DNA of 64,000 bases, from NCBI RefSeq assembly GCF_900107775.1, contig NZ_FNRF01000001.1, positions 558,001 through 622,000 of the forward strand, given 5' to 3'. Shown here piece by piece: positions 7,162-17,046 of this stretch. The notes under the pieces are model-generated. The model was not told the origin of the DNA, ran no database searches, and was given only the letters and a program-made list of their open reading frames with translations. The position numbers and the translations under genes were made by a program. Every line of letters starts with the position of its first letter. Positions within the stretch are counted from its first letter, which is position 1. Source of the DNA: Xylanibacter ruminicola (lineage in GTDB: Bacteria > Bacteroidota > Bacteroidia > Bacteroidales > Bacteroidaceae).

Positions 7162-10161
7162 TTATTTCTTCTTGCCATCGCCAAAGTTAATCTTCACACC
7201 AACCATGAAGGTACGAGCGTGTGGGAAACGGCTCCAACGGTAATCAATACCAGGGTCGATACCACCGAGGTTAACCTCAGGATCGAGTCCCTTGTAGCTG
7301 GTGATAGTAAGAAGGTTGTTAGCTGTACCATAGAGGGTAAGATCCTGAATCCAGTTGTTGAAACAGTTACGGAATGTGTAGCTCAGAGAGAGAGACTGCA
7401 GACGAACATAGGTACCCTTTTCAATCCAACGGTCAGATGGGAGTGAACCAGAAGCATCACCAGCTGGGAACGACAGGAACTCCTTCAGCACGTTCTTTCC
7501 ATCAGAGAACAACTGTGCACTGGTGTAATGAGCACGTGGGCTGTTGTAAACATCATTGCCGAATACGCCAGTAATAAAGGCGTTCAAACTCCAATCCTTA
7601 TAAGTCAGGGTATTGTTCCAACCTGCATTCAGCTTAGGCTGTGCACAACCTGTAATAGAACGATCCTTCAGACTTGGGTTATTTGTGGTTTCGCCTGTAC
7701 GATTACCATTCTCGTCCAATACATAATACTCTGAACGGCCATTAACTGTACCTGCATACTGATAGGTATAGAATGTACCAATAGGCTCACCCTCCATAAT
7801 ACGCTGGGTCCATCCATCAGCAGAAACACCAGCTACGTCAGGATCACCCTGAGACAGGTTAGTTGTATGATAGATCTCGTTCTGCATTTTGTCAACTCTG
7901 TTCTTATTATGCGACAGGTTGATAGTGGTGCTCCATGTAAAGTTCTTAGTGCGAACAGGAACGGCATTAATCGAGAACTCAATACCCTTATTAGTCATCT
8001 CACCCACATTGGCATCCATATAACCATATACATACTGTGTAGTACGAACAGGATAACTCCAAATCAGGTCCTTGGTTTTCTTGTTATACACTTCGATAGT
8101 ACCGTTGATACGACCTCTCAAGAAAGCAAAGTCCAAACCAATGTTCAACATTGATGTTGTTTCCCACTTCAAGTCAGGGTTAGCATTCTTGGTAGCACCA
8201 TAAGTACGATAGGTCTTGCCATCGTATTTAAATGTACCAGAAGCTCCATAAGTTTCGTATGAAGAATAAATATCGAATCCCATAGCATTACCTGATACAC
8301 CATAACCAGCACGCAACTTCAGGTTATCAAAAATCTTCTGATTCTTCATGAAGCTCTCCTCTGTGATGTTCCATGCAGCTGATACTGATGGGAAGGTACC
8401 CCAACGGTTATTCTTACCGAATACTGAAGAACCATCACGACGAATAGTAGCCTGCAGCATGTAGCGGCTATCGAACGAGTAGTTGGCACGTCCGTAGAAC
8501 GAGATATTCTTTACATTCTCAACATAGCCACTTGATACAGAGTTCTGAACACCAAGGATAGTCTGGGCATACGACATATTATACCATGTCAGGTCATCAT
8601 TATAATAACCCTCAACACTCAGGCCGAAACCATCATTGTTCTTTTTCTTCTCCCAAGTATAACCGGCCATCAGGTCAATCTTGTGCTTACCTGTTGTAAA
8701 GCCATAGTTCAGATAGGTCTCAAAGGTCTGCTCGTAACCAAAATAGGTATTGCGGCTGGCCTGACCATTCTTATTACCAACACCCTCAATCTGAGAATCG
8801 CGAGTATTGTATGCACTATATGTGCTCTGATAGTTGCTCCAAGAATAGTTTACATTCCAAAGGAGGCCCTTCAGAATCTCAAGTGTGGCCTTACCGATAA
8901 ACTGGTTACGCTTCCAGATGGTCTCAGAGATATTCTCCTCCATCAGAGCCAGTGGGTTGTAGTTCTTTGATCCCTTACCAATTGACCAAGTTCCATCAGC
9001 TTCTCTGATAGGATTGGTTGGCGAGTAGTAGTTCATCGCATCGAGAACAGAAGCACCCTTGTCACCTGTAGGCACACCAAAGTGCTTACCATACATAGCA
9101 TTCAAACTCATCGACAGAGTGAGGCGATCCTTCAGCGTCTTAGTAGAAACAAGTGAACGTAAATTGAAACGATCCATACCTGTCATCTTAATAACACCTT
9201 CACGCTTCATCAGGTTACCACTAATCATATAGTTGGTACGACCATTTCCACCAGTAATACCTAAGTTATGATTATGGCTAATACCTGTACGCAGCACTTC
9301 CTTCTGCCAATCAACATTTGCGCCTCCATCCTTAAGAGTAACACCATTTTTCGAGGCGTACTCACGCAATTCTGCAGCAGTAGCCACATCGTACTTCTTC
9401 AGGATATTGTCGAATGCCACATAACCATTATAAGTTACATTGGTTCTATCCTCACCACCCTTCTTAGTTGTGATGATGATTACACCGTTGGCAGCCTTAG
9501 AACCATAGATAGCGGTAGCAGTAGCGTCGCGCAGTACGTCGATGCTCTCGATATCATCAGGAGATACAATAGAGATATCAACACCAGGAATACCATCTAC
9601 AACATAGTATGGCGACATAGCACCTGTACGCAGTGTAGAAGCACCACGCAACGTGATGGTTGGTGAACCATTTGGGTCGGCTGTTGAAGAAACAACCAGT
9701 CCGGGCACTTTACCCTGCAGCATCTGACCTGGATCGGTAAATACACCACGGTTCAGGTCTTCGGCCTTAACAGTTGTGATAGATGAGGTAACATCCTTAC
9801 GGCGCATGGTACCATAACCTACTACTACAACCTCGTTCAGCACCTTATTGTCCTCCTGAAGTGTAACCTTCATGCCATTGGTAGCGGCAAGAGTCTGAGA
9901 AAGATAACCTACATACGAGAATGTAAGCTTAGCTCCTTGTTTTACGGTCAGCGTGTAGTTTCCGTCGAAATCGGTCACAACACCATTGTTGGTTCCTGCC
10001 TCCAGAACGCTTACGCCAATGAGAGGCTCACCGGTTGCGTCCAGTACAGTTCCCGACACCTTGTTCTGTGCCAGCATCACTGTACTGCACAACAGAAAGA
10101 ACACGAAGAACATGGCCTTCTGAGTTCCTTGCTTGAGATTTAGGATCTTTTGCATAATCAT
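7162..10161 (-). CDS. SusC/RagA-family TonB-dependent outer-membrane transporter
   Basis: A 999-residue protein with signal peptide, an N-terminal carboxypeptidase-regulatory-like domain (VSGTVLDATGEPLIGVSVLEAG, about 33-110), the SusC hallmark NEVVVVGYGTMRRKDVTSSI, a plug domain (about 120-240, with DVLRDATATAIYGSKAANGVIIITTK) and a beta-barrel ending in a hydrophobic strand. It imports oligosaccharides captured by SusD using TonB energy. It is 39 bp downstream of GH28 and 31 bp upstream of SusD, so the three are probably co-transcribed. Two start codons are possible (M1 or M3). Confidence 0.96.
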   Translation of the reverse strand: MIMQKILNLKQGTQKAMFFVFFLLCSTVMLAQNKVSGTVLDATGEPLIGVSVLEAGTNNGVVTDFDGNYTLTVKQGAKLTFSYVGYLSQTLAATNGMKVTLQEDNKVLNEVVVVGYGTMRRKDVTSSITTVKAEDLNRGVFTDPGQMLQGKVPGLVVSSTADPNGSPTITLRGASTLRTGAMSPYYVVDGIPGVDISIVSPDDIESIDVLRDATATAIYGSKAANGVIIITTKKGGEDRTNVTYNGYVAFDNILKKYDVATAAELREYASKNGVTLKDGGANVDWQKEVLRTGISHNHNLGITGGNGRTNYMISGNLMKREGVIKMTGMDRFNLRSLVSTKTLKDRLTLSMSLNAMYGKHFGVPTGDKGASVLDAMNYYSPTNPIREADGTWSIGKGSKNYNPLALMEENISETIWKRNQFIGKATLEILKGLLWNVNYSWSNYQSTYSAYNTRDSQIEGVGNKNGQASRNTYFGYEQTFETYLNYGFTTGKHKIDLMAGYTWEKKKNNDGFGLSVEGYYNDDLTWYNMSYAQTILGVQNSVSSGYVENVKNISFYGRANYSFDSRYMLQATIRRDGSSVFGKNNRWGTFPSVSAAWNITEESFMKNQKIFDNLKLRAGYGVSGNAMGFDIYSSYETYGASGTFKYDGKTYRTYGATKNANPDLKWETTSMLNIGLDFAFLRGRINGTIEVYNKKTKDLIWSYPVRTTQYVYGYMDANVGEMTNKGIEFSINAVPVRTKNFTWSTTINLSHNKNRVDKMQNEIYHTTNLSQGDPDVAGVSADGWTQRIMEGEPIGTFYTYQYAGTVNGRSEYYVLDENGNRTGETTNNPSLKDRSITGCAQPKLNAGWNNTLTYKDWSLNAFITGVFGNDVYNSPRAHYTSAQLFSDGKNVLKEFLSFPAGDASGSLPSDRWIEKGTYVRLQSLSLSYTFRNCFNNWIQDLTLYGTANNLLTITSYKGLDPEVNLGGIDPGIDYRWSRFPHARTFMVGVKINFGDGKKK

Positions 10162-10200
10162 TAATTAAAAGTTAGTATAAAAAGAGTTTATTAAAAGTTT

Positions 10201-11523
10201 TTATTTGATCTCTACAGTAGCATTTTCAGTTATCAGGGGCACCTGCATGGCCTTCATAGCTTTCAGGTCGGCCTTGATAAAGCCCTCGCCTTTGCAAGGC
10301 CTCTTATCCATACTACGCGAACCTTCGCCCTGAAGTCGTACGCGTACATTATTAAAATAGATGTCCTTTACCTTGCCAGGCACGTCGCCACCTACAAAGC
10401 AGCCATTCTCGCTGGTGCTGGTAATGTTGTTAAAGTAGATACGACTCACCTCGCCGCAACGGCCCTCAATCTGCCCCTTGGGGAATCGCCAGTTGGCATC
10501 CTTATGATTACCGTTGGCACGTGGATAGCTGGTAACATAGATAGGCTCGGCCTTACCCCACCACACATCGCTCCACAGGCGGCAATCCAACTGGATGTTC
10601 GAGAACACTACATCGGTTACGGTTCCCTCGTCGCGATTCTGGATACCCAGTCCACGATTCGAGCCTGTGATGATGCAGTTATCAAACACCACGTTATAGA
10701 TAGAGTCCATATTCTCGCTACCAATCTTGATGGCGCACGAGCGGCTCGACATCACACAGTTGGTAACAGTAATGTCGTGGCACGAGCCATACTGCTCGAA
10801 CTCACGACGGTTCTTCAAACAAATGCAGTCATCGCCACTGGTAATGTGGCAGTTGGCAATACGTACATGCTTAGAGTGATCGATATCAATACCATCACCA
10901 TTACGGATCTTCAGATTGTTAAGCAGATTGATACCATCAATCACAGCCTCATCGCAACCAATCAGGTGAACAGTCCAGTAGGCGCCCTCCTTGATGGTTA
11001 CATCGCGAATGGTGAGATTCTTTACATCGGTAAGTGTGAGCACATGTGGACGTGGGTCGAAAGTCTGATCCTTCAGTGGCTTCAGCTCGTAGCTGTCGCT
11101 CAGCTCAGCCCCCATAAAGGCGATACCATTACCATGAATGGTACCCTTACCACAAATGCTGATATTCTCGGCATGCTCAGCCCATAGCCACAGCATACCC
11201 TCGCCACGGTTCTGTCCAAAAGCACTCAGCTTATAAATACGCTCATTGGGGTTAGCCTTCAGGGTGGCAGTAGCTTCCAGATAAAGCTCCACATTGCTCT
11301 TAAGCTGGATAGGACCAGCCATGAAGGTATGATTACGGGGCAACAGCACGCGACCACCGCCTTCTGCCGAACAACGGTCGATAGCACGCTGAATGGCCTG
11401 GGCATCATCTACGATACCATTGCCAATAGCTCCTGCTGCCGTCACATCGTAAACCGTCTGTGCCGCTGCCGACATCACTGTCACCCAAAGCAGGAAAACC
11501 TGCAAAAATGTTCTTTTCGTCAT
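10201..11523 (-). CDS. GH28 polygalacturonase-family enzyme, secreted
   Basis: A 440-residue protein with signal peptide and a parallel beta-helix. The fold begins with the characteristic YDVTAAGAIGNGIVDDAQAIQRAID. Active-site-type motifs are present: NGDGIDID, TSGDDCICLKN and RSCAIKIGSE, matching the usual N-x-D, DD and RIK sites; the usual GHG is replaced by GSCHD. GH28 enzymes hydrolyse galacturonic-acid linkages in pectin or rhamnogalacturonan. It is the first gene of a unit with SusC and SusD and is divergent from the PfkB/GH127/GH51 unit, which supports a pectin role. The altered GHG region suggests an exo-acting or rhamnogalacturonan-type subgroup, which I cannot resolve. Confidence 0.88.
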   Translation of the reverse strand: MTKRTFLQVFLLWVTVMSAAAQTVYDVTAAGAIGNGIVDDAQAIQRAIDRCSAEGGGRVLLPRNHTFMAGPIQLKSNVELYLEATATLKANPNERIYKLSAFGQNRGEGMLWLWAEHAENISICGKGTIHGNGIAFMGAELSDSYELKPLKDQTFDPRPHVLTLTDVKNLTIRDVTIKEGAYWTVHLIGCDEAVIDGINLLNNLKIRNGDGIDIDHSKHVRIANCHITSGDDCICLKNRREFEQYGSCHDITVTNCVMSSRSCAIKIGSENMDSIYNVVFDNCIITGSNRGLGIQNRDEGTVTDVVFSNIQLDCRLWSDVWWGKAEPIYVTSYPRANGNHKDANWRFPKGQIEGRCGEVSRIYFNNITSTSENGCFVGGDVPGKVKDIYFNNVRVRLQGEGSRSMDKRPCKGEGFIKADLKAMKAMQVPLITENATVEIK

Positions 11524-11556
11524 TTATTTCTTAGTAGTAACGAATAATTCCGAATG

Positions 11557-11587
11557 CAAAGATAGTATATTTTCCGAATAAAACAAA
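11557..11587 (-). promoter_or_regulatory. Promoter of the GH28-SusC-SusD unit
   Basis: TTTG (11584-11587 on minus), 19 bases, then TATCTTTG (11557-11564): full consensus. It overlaps the upstream region of the divergent PfkB promoter. Confidence 0.75.
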
Positions 11588-11606
11588 AAAATTACCAAAA
11601 AATCAT

Positions 11607-11614
11607 TATCTTTG
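11607..11614 (+). promoter_or_regulatory. -7 element of the PfkB-GH127-GH51 unit
   Basis: TATCTTTG, followed by CACC. No clear TTTG lies 19-21 bases upstream, so this divergent promoter probably needs an activator. The leader to the ATG at 11654 is about 35 bases. Confidence 0.6.
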
Positions 11615-11653
11615 CACCGAAATAAAGAATATATTCAATCAAAAGTCGACAAA

Positions 11654-12538
11654 ATGACAGATATTTGCTGTATCGGACATATCACTCGTGACAGAATCAT
11701 TACGCAGGTACCCCCCGTAACCACACACAGCGCAGGCGGTTCGGCCTACTATATGGCATGGGCCATCCAGGCACTGCCCCATGACGTTAATTTCCACCTT
11801 ATCACCTCGGTTAGCAGCGAGGTGATGCCCGAAGTTGAGAAACTTCGCCAGGCAGGCATCAAGGTTACTGCCTATGAGAGCGATACCAACGTGTTTTTTG
11901 AGAACAAGTATGGCATCAACATGGACAACCGCACACAGCGGGTTCTGGCCAAGTCGGCTCCGTTTACGCTAAACGAACTGAAGGACGAGCAGGCACGCGT
12001 GTTTCATCTTGGTACGCTACTGGCCGACGACTTTGCACCTGAGATTGTGGAGTATCTGGCCACCAAGGGCGATGTGAGCATCGACGTTCAGGGCTATCTG
12101 CGCGAGGTGATAGGCGAAGAAGTGCGCGCCTGCGAATGGACAGACAAGCTGCGCCTGCTGAAGCACACCGCCATTCTGAAGGTAAACGAGTGGGAGTGCC
12201 AGACGCTGACGAGTATGACCGACCCTTACGAGGCCGCCCAGCAGATTAACGACTGGGGAGTGCGCGAGGTGATTATCACCTTAGGTGGTGGCGGATCGGT
12301 GATCTATGCCGAGGGGCAGTTCTACGAAACCCCAGCCTATCCGCCTGCCAAACTGGTTGATGCCACAGGCTGTGGCGACACCTACAGCGCTGGCTATCTG
12401 TATGCCCGTGCCAGGGGGATGAGCTATATAGAAAGCGGTCAGTTTGCAGCCGCCATGTGCACGCTGAAGCTGGAACACACAGGCCCCTTTGCCCACAGCA
12501 TCGACGATGTGCACCAGATCATCAAGAACAATCAATAA
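11654..12538 (+). CDS. PfkB-family carbohydrate kinase
   Basis: About 294 residues from ATG 11654 (MTDICCIGHITRDRII). An earlier in-frame TTG at 11612 would fall inside the -7 element and is rejected. The ribokinase/PfkB fold is shown by GGSAYYMAWA near the N-terminus, the ATP-site region ITLGGGGSVIY, and the C-terminal PfkB signature DATGCGDTYSAGYLYA containing the catalytic Asp. It phosphorylates a sugar or sugar derivative in the cytoplasm; the substrate is not identifiable. Position ahead of two arabinofuranosidase-type genes suggests a role in the same catabolic route, although the usual L-ribulose kinase belongs to the unrelated FGGY family. Confidence 0.88.
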   Translation: MTDICCIGHITRDRIITQVPPVTTHSAGGSAYYMAWAIQALPHDVNFHLITSVSSEVMPEVEKLRQAGIKVTAYESDTNVFFENKYGINMDNRTQRVLAKSAPFTLNELKDEQARVFHLGTLLADDFAPEIVEYLATKGDVSIDVQGYLREVIGEEVRACEWTDKLRLLKHTAILKVNEWECQTLTSMTDPYEAAQQINDWGVREVIITLGGGGSVIYAEGQFYETPAYPPAKLVDATGCGDTYSAGYLYARARGMSYIESGQFAAAMCTLKLEHTGPFAHSIDDVHQIIKNNQ

Positions 12539-12550
12539 CAACTATAACAA

Positions 12551-14962
12551 ATGATGTACCTATTTAACAACCATTCACGAGGCCTGCTACTAACCGTGCT
12601 GCTGACATTGGCAGCTGGCAGTAGTCAAGCCCAAGACAGGCTGTATGCCAACGAGTTCCCCTTAGGGGATGTAACCCTGCTAAACGGTCCGCTGAAGCAT
12701 GCGCGCGACTTGAACATCGAGACGCTGCTGAAGTACGACAACGACCGCCTGCTGGCACCTTATCTGAAAGAGGCCGGACTAACACCGAAAGGCCAGTCGT
12801 ACCCTAACTGGGACGGATTGGACGGACACGTGGGCGGCCACTATCTGACTGCGATGGCCATCAATGCTGCTACTGGCAGCCAGGAGTGCCGCGAGCGCAT
12901 GGAGTACTGGATTAGCGAGCTGCAGGCCTGTGCTGATGCCAATGCCAAGAACCACCCCGACTGGGGCCGTGGCTATGTGGGCGGTGTGCCCGGCAGTGAC
13001 CGTATCTGGAGCAACTTTAAGAAAGGAAACTTTGGCCCCTACTTTGGCGCGTGGGTTCCTTTCTATAATATACACAAGATGTATGCCGGCCTGCGCGATG
13101 CGTGGGTTTATTGTGGCAACGAGCAGGCCAAGAAGCTCTTTCTGGGCTTCTGCGACTGGGCCATCGACCTGACAGCCAATCTCACCGATGCTCAGATGGA
13201 GCGCGCGCTGGATACCGAGCATGGTGGCATGAACGAGGTGCTGGCCGATGCCTACGCCATCACTGGCGAGCAGAAATATCTGGATGTGGCCCGCCGATTC
13301 TCGCATCGCCGCCTGCTGAACCCGCTGATGCAGCGCCGCGACGTGCTCGACAACATGCATGCCAACACCCAGGTGCCCAAGGTGATAGGTTTTGAGCGTA
13401 TAGCCGAGCTGAGTGGCGACGAGGCTTACCACACTGCAGGCGCCTACTTCTGGGATATCGTAACAGGCGAGCGCACACTGGCCTTTGGTGGCAACAGTCG
13501 TCGTGAGCACTTCCCCAGTCGCGAGGCTTGTCAGGACTTTGTGCAGGATATCGACGGTCCTGAGAGCTGTAACACCAACAATATGCTGAAGCTCACCGAG
13601 GATCTGCATCGTCGCAACCCCGAAGCCCGCTATGCCGACTTCTTCGAGCTGGCTACCTTCAATCATATACTCTCAACCCAGCACCCTGAGCATGGCGGCT
13701 ACGTATATTTCACTTCAGCCCGTCCGCGCCACTACCGCAACTATTCGGCTCCCAACGAGGCCATGTGGTGCTGCGTGGGCACAGGCATGGAGAATCATGG
13801 CAAGTACAACCAGTTTATCTACACTCACAGCGGCGATGCCCTGTTTGTGAACCTGTTTGTGGCCTCAGAGCTTAACTGGAAAGCCAAAGGCATCACCCTG
13901 CGCCAGGAAACCAGTTTCCCTTATAGCGAGAGCAGTCGTATCACCATCACGCAATCATCCAACACCAAACAGCCAACACCCATCATGGTGCGCTACCCCG
14001 GCTGGGTAAAGCCAGGCCAGTTCTGCGTTAAGGTGAATGGCAAGCCTGTGAGCATCGTCACTGGTCCATCAAGCTATGTAGCCATCAATCGCCAGTGGAA
14101 AAAGGGCGATGTGATTGATATCCAGTTCCCCATGTACAACAGCGTGAAGTATCTGCCCAACCTGCCACAGTATATTGCCCTGATGCACGGCCCTATCATG
14201 CTGGCTATGAAGACGGGTACTGAGGATTTGGCACACCTGATAGCCGACGACAGCCGATTCGGCCAGTTGGCCACAGGCAAAAAGCTGCCTATCGACCAAG
14301 CTCCCATCCTGGTTAATAAGGATGTGGAGAGCATTGCCAACCAGCTGCAACCCATAGCAGGCAAGCCCCTGCACTTCAACCTCAGCACCAAGATGGTAAA
14401 TAAGATTGAGGGCGAGCTGATGCCTTTCTTCGAGCTGCACGATGCCCGTTACATGATGTACTGGCTGGCCCTGAGCGAGGATAGCTACAAGGACTATCTG
14501 GCCAACCTGACCAAGCAGGAGCAGGAGCGCCAGGCCCTCGAAGCCCGCACCACCGACAAGGTGCAGCCAGGCGAGCAACAGCCTGAGAGCGACCACTTTA
14601 TGAAAACCGACAACTCGACTGTAGGCAACACCAATGATGTATTCTTCCGCGATGCCCGCGATGGTCACTATTTCAGCTATCTGATGCAGACGGGTGGCAA
14701 GACCGACCTGAGTCTACGCCTGAAATACTGGGGTGTAGGCGATTGGAAGAACCCTGAGTTCGATATCTTTGTAGATGACACGCTGGTAACCACCGTTAAC
14801 CTCGTCGGCAAGTATCGCACCTCACAGTTCAAGTTCGAGGAGTATCCCATCCCCGCACAGTTGCTCAAGGGCAAGAAGCAGGTGCGCATCAAATTCGTGG
14901 CCAAGCCCCACAAGCAAGTTGGCGAGATTTACGAAGTGAGACTAATTAGTAACAATCAATAA
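12551..14962 (+). CDS. GH127/GH146-type beta-L-arabinofuranosidase (DUF1680), secreted
   Basis: An 803-residue protein with a signal peptide and the DUF1680 core (about 30-560): GHVGGHYLTAMA, PFYNIHKMYAGLRDAW, GPESCNTNNML and EAMWCCVGTGMENHGKYNQ. Glu338 and Cys340 in GPESC and the Cys407-Cys408 pair match the zinc-bound cysteine-nucleophile arrangement known for HypBA1-type enzymes. A C-terminal beta-sandwich (about 640-800) resembles the region often called DUF4986. Family members release beta-L-arabinofuranose from plant glycans. It is 12 bp after the kinase and 11 bp before GH51, so it is in one operon. GH127 and GH146 cannot be separated by eye. Confidence 0.88.
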   Translation: MMYLFNNHSRGLLLTVLLTLAAGSSQAQDRLYANEFPLGDVTLLNGPLKHARDLNIETLLKYDNDRLLAPYLKEAGLTPKGQSYPNWDGLDGHVGGHYLTAMAINAATGSQECRERMEYWISELQACADANAKNHPDWGRGYVGGVPGSDRIWSNFKKGNFGPYFGAWVPFYNIHKMYAGLRDAWVYCGNEQAKKLFLGFCDWAIDLTANLTDAQMERALDTEHGGMNEVLADAYAITGEQKYLDVARRFSHRRLLNPLMQRRDVLDNMHANTQVPKVIGFERIAELSGDEAYHTAGAYFWDIVTGERTLAFGGNSRREHFPSREACQDFVQDIDGPESCNTNNMLKLTEDLHRRNPEARYADFFELATFNHILSTQHPEHGGYVYFTSARPRHYRNYSAPNEAMWCCVGTGMENHGKYNQFIYTHSGDALFVNLFVASELNWKAKGITLRQETSFPYSESSRITITQSSNTKQPTPIMVRYPGWVKPGQFCVKVNGKPVSIVTGPSSYVAINRQWKKGDVIDIQFPMYNSVKYLPNLPQYIALMHGPIMLAMKTGTEDLAHLIADDSRFGQLATGKKLPIDQAPILVNKDVESIANQLQPIAGKPLHFNLSTKMVNKIEGELMPFFELHDARYMMYWLALSEDSYKDYLANLTKQEQERQALEARTTDKVQPGEQQPESDHFMKTDNSTVGNTNDVFFRDARDGHYFSYLMQTGGKTDLSLRLKYWGVGDWKNPEFDIFVDDTLVTTVNLVGKYRTSQFKFEEYPIPAQLLKGKKQVRIKFVAKPHKQVGEIYEVRLISNNQ

Positions 14963-14973
14963 TATTATCAACT

Positions 14974-16989
14974 ATGTACAAACGTTCAATTCTCTGTGCT
15001 GCCCTTGCAGCAGCCACCATGGGTCTTAACGCCCAGAAACCAGTGAAAGCCCCTGCTGGCGGCAAGGCCATCAGCAACGAGCTCATTGGTATCTTCTTTG
15101 AAGACATTAACAACTCTGCCGATGGCGGCCTCTATGCCGAGCTTATTCAGAACGGCGCATTCGAGTTCTCGCCCGTTGAGCGCGACGGCTGGGGCCCCGG
15201 CACCGCCTGGCGCATCACCCGTCCTGGTCACTCCACCGGCTATATCCAGCCACGCATGGACAACCCCGTTCATGCCAACAACGCCACCTACATGCGCCTG
15301 CACTGCGAGCGTGCCAACCAGTATTACGATTACACAGGTTGGACTGGTTTTGGTATCCAGAACGACGGTTTCGACGGCATCTCAGTTAAGGCTGGCGAGA
15401 AGTACGATTTCTCGGCCTTTATGCGTAACGTAAAAGGCAACGCCAAGCAGGTACGCGTGGTGCTGATTGAGCCTGTAAAGGGCTGGCCACCAAAGGATCC
15501 CAAACTGCTGGCAGAAACAACCTTCGATGTAAAGAACAGCGATTGGCAGAAGTTCGAGGCAGTGCTCACACCTAATGCCGACTGCAAGCAGGCTGCCCTG
15601 CAGATATTGGTACTTACCAAGGGCGATATGGACATCGACGTGGTATCGCTTATGCCCGAGGACACTTATAAGGGCCACGGCCTGCGTAAGGATCTGGCTC
15701 AGGCTTTGGCCGACCTGCATCCAAAGTTCATGCGCTTCCCTGGTGGTTGTGTGGTTCACGGCGGTGGCGATGGTTTCTGGAACACCTATCGCTGGAAGAC
15801 TACCATCGGACCTAAGGAGACACGTCGCCAGCTTAAGAACACCTGGGGTTATCACCAGAGCGTAGGTCTGGGTTACTTCGAGTACTTCCAGTTCTGCGAG
15901 GATCTGGGTATGGAGCCTCTGCCCATCCTGCCTGCTGGTGTAAGCTGTCAGGGTGCCAACGGTGGTTGGGGCATGAAAGGCCAGGCTCAGGATGTAGTGC
16001 CTATGAGCGAGATGGACGAGTGGGTTGATGAGTGTATCGACCTGATTGAGTGGGCCAACGGCGATCCTGCCACCAACAAATGGGCCAAGATGCGTGCCGA
16101 TGCCGGCCATCCAAAGCCCTTCAACCTCAAGTACTTAGGTATTGGTAACGAGGAGCGCATCTCGCCCGAGTTCTGCGAGCGCTTCAAATACATCTACGAG
16201 CGTGTAACCAAGGCTCATCCCGAAATTGTGATTGTTGGTACAGCCGGTCCTGGCTCGCATGCCGATAACGGCGACTACCAGAACGGTTGGAAACTGGCCG
16301 ACGAGCTGGCTATGCCTATCCTCGACGAGCACTACTACGAGCCCAACACCTACTTCCTGAACAAGCGCCAGTACGACAGCTATCCACGCGACCGCAAGAC
16401 CAAGGTTTACCTGGGTGAGTATGCCGCTAAGGACAAGAAACTCATCGACGCCCTGGCCGAGGGTCTGTATCTGTTGCACGTAGAGCGCAACGGCGATGTA
16501 GTAGCTATGACATCTTACGCTCCCCTGTTTGCCCGTAAGAACGGTACCCAGTGGAACCCCGACCTGATTTACTACGACAACGAGCGCCCATTCCTTACCT
16601 GCAGCTACTATGTACAGCAGATGTTCGGACAGTCAAGCGGTAACTACTACTATGGCGACTGTGTGAAGTTTGAGGGCGATGCTGCCGATGCCATCCAGCC
16701 TATGGAGGGTGTGCACTACGGTCAGAGCGTGATCCTTAACACCAAGACCCGCCAGCTGTTTGTTAAGCTTGTTAACGCCAGTGCCGATGCCAAGAAGGCC
16801 AACATTAACCTGAGCCGCTTTGGCATTAAGAAACTGGCCACCAAGACCACCATCGCTGGTCAGCCCAACGACGAGAACAACTTCGACGCCCAGCCCATCG
16901 CTCCTAAGAAAGAGCAGATCAAGGCCCAGAAGAAGTTCGCCCTCGACCTGGCCCCCTACTCAATGGTTATGCTGCAGTACCAGCTGTAA
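14974..16989 (+). CDS. GH51 alpha-L-arabinofuranosidase with N-terminal CBM4-like domain
   Basis: A 671-residue secreted protein (signal peptide ends near LNAQ). Residues about 25-230 include a CBM4/9-like carbohydrate-binding sandwich inserted near the N-terminus (AELIQNGAFEF ... DGFDGISVKAGEKYDF). The catalytic barrel carries the acid/base Glu393 in GIGNEE and the nucleophile Glu482 in LGEYAAKD, and ends with a small beta domain (LDLAPYSMVMLQYQL). It removes alpha-L-arabinofuranosyl residues from arabinan or arabinoxylan. It is last in the PfkB-GH127-GH51 operon. The CBM-like part is closely similar to the stand-alone protein at 21043-21588. Confidence 0.93.
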   Translation: MYKRSILCAALAAATMGLNAQKPVKAPAGGKAISNELIGIFFEDINNSADGGLYAELIQNGAFEFSPVERDGWGPGTAWRITRPGHSTGYIQPRMDNPVHANNATYMRLHCERANQYYDYTGWTGFGIQNDGFDGISVKAGEKYDFSAFMRNVKGNAKQVRVVLIEPVKGWPPKDPKLLAETTFDVKNSDWQKFEAVLTPNADCKQAALQILVLTKGDMDIDVVSLMPEDTYKGHGLRKDLAQALADLHPKFMRFPGGCVVHGGGDGFWNTYRWKTTIGPKETRRQLKNTWGYHQSVGLGYFEYFQFCEDLGMEPLPILPAGVSCQGANGGWGMKGQAQDVVPMSEMDEWVDECIDLIEWANGDPATNKWAKMRADAGHPKPFNLKYLGIGNEERISPEFCERFKYIYERVTKAHPEIVIVGTAGPGSHADNGDYQNGWKLADELAMPILDEHYYEPNTYFLNKRQYDSYPRDRKTKVYLGEYAAKDKKLIDALAEGLYLLHVERNGDVVAMTSYAPLFARKNGTQWNPDLIYYDNERPFLTCSYYVQQMFGQSSGNYYYGDCVKFEGDAADAIQPMEGVHYGQSVILNTKTRQLFVKLVNASADAKKANINLSRFGIKKLATKTTIAGQPNDENNFDAQPIAPKKEQIKAQKKFALDLAPYSMVMLQYQL

Positions 16990-17005
16990 CATCAGCTAAA
17001 CATAC

Positions 17006-17045
17006 AAAAAAAGGCTTGCTCTGCTATATTGAGCAAGCCTTTTTT
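17006..17045. terminator. Bidirectional rho-independent terminator after GH51
   Basis: A 10-bp perfect stem AGGCTTGCTC / GAGCAAGCCT (17012-17021 and 17031-17040) with a 9-base loop, an A-run on the left and a T-run on the right. It can serve the GH51 operon and the convergent DUF6078-like gene. The same stem recurs at 19306-19334. Confidence 0.85.
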
Positions 17046-17046
17046 C

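Noticed and set aside
11612..11653. Extended TTG start for the PfkB kinase
   Set aside because: It would lie inside the -7 element; the ATG at 11654 begins the conserved fold.
12779..13666. A 295-residue open frame on minus inside GH127
   Set aside because: Antisense shadow of a well-conserved enzyme; no start context or domain.
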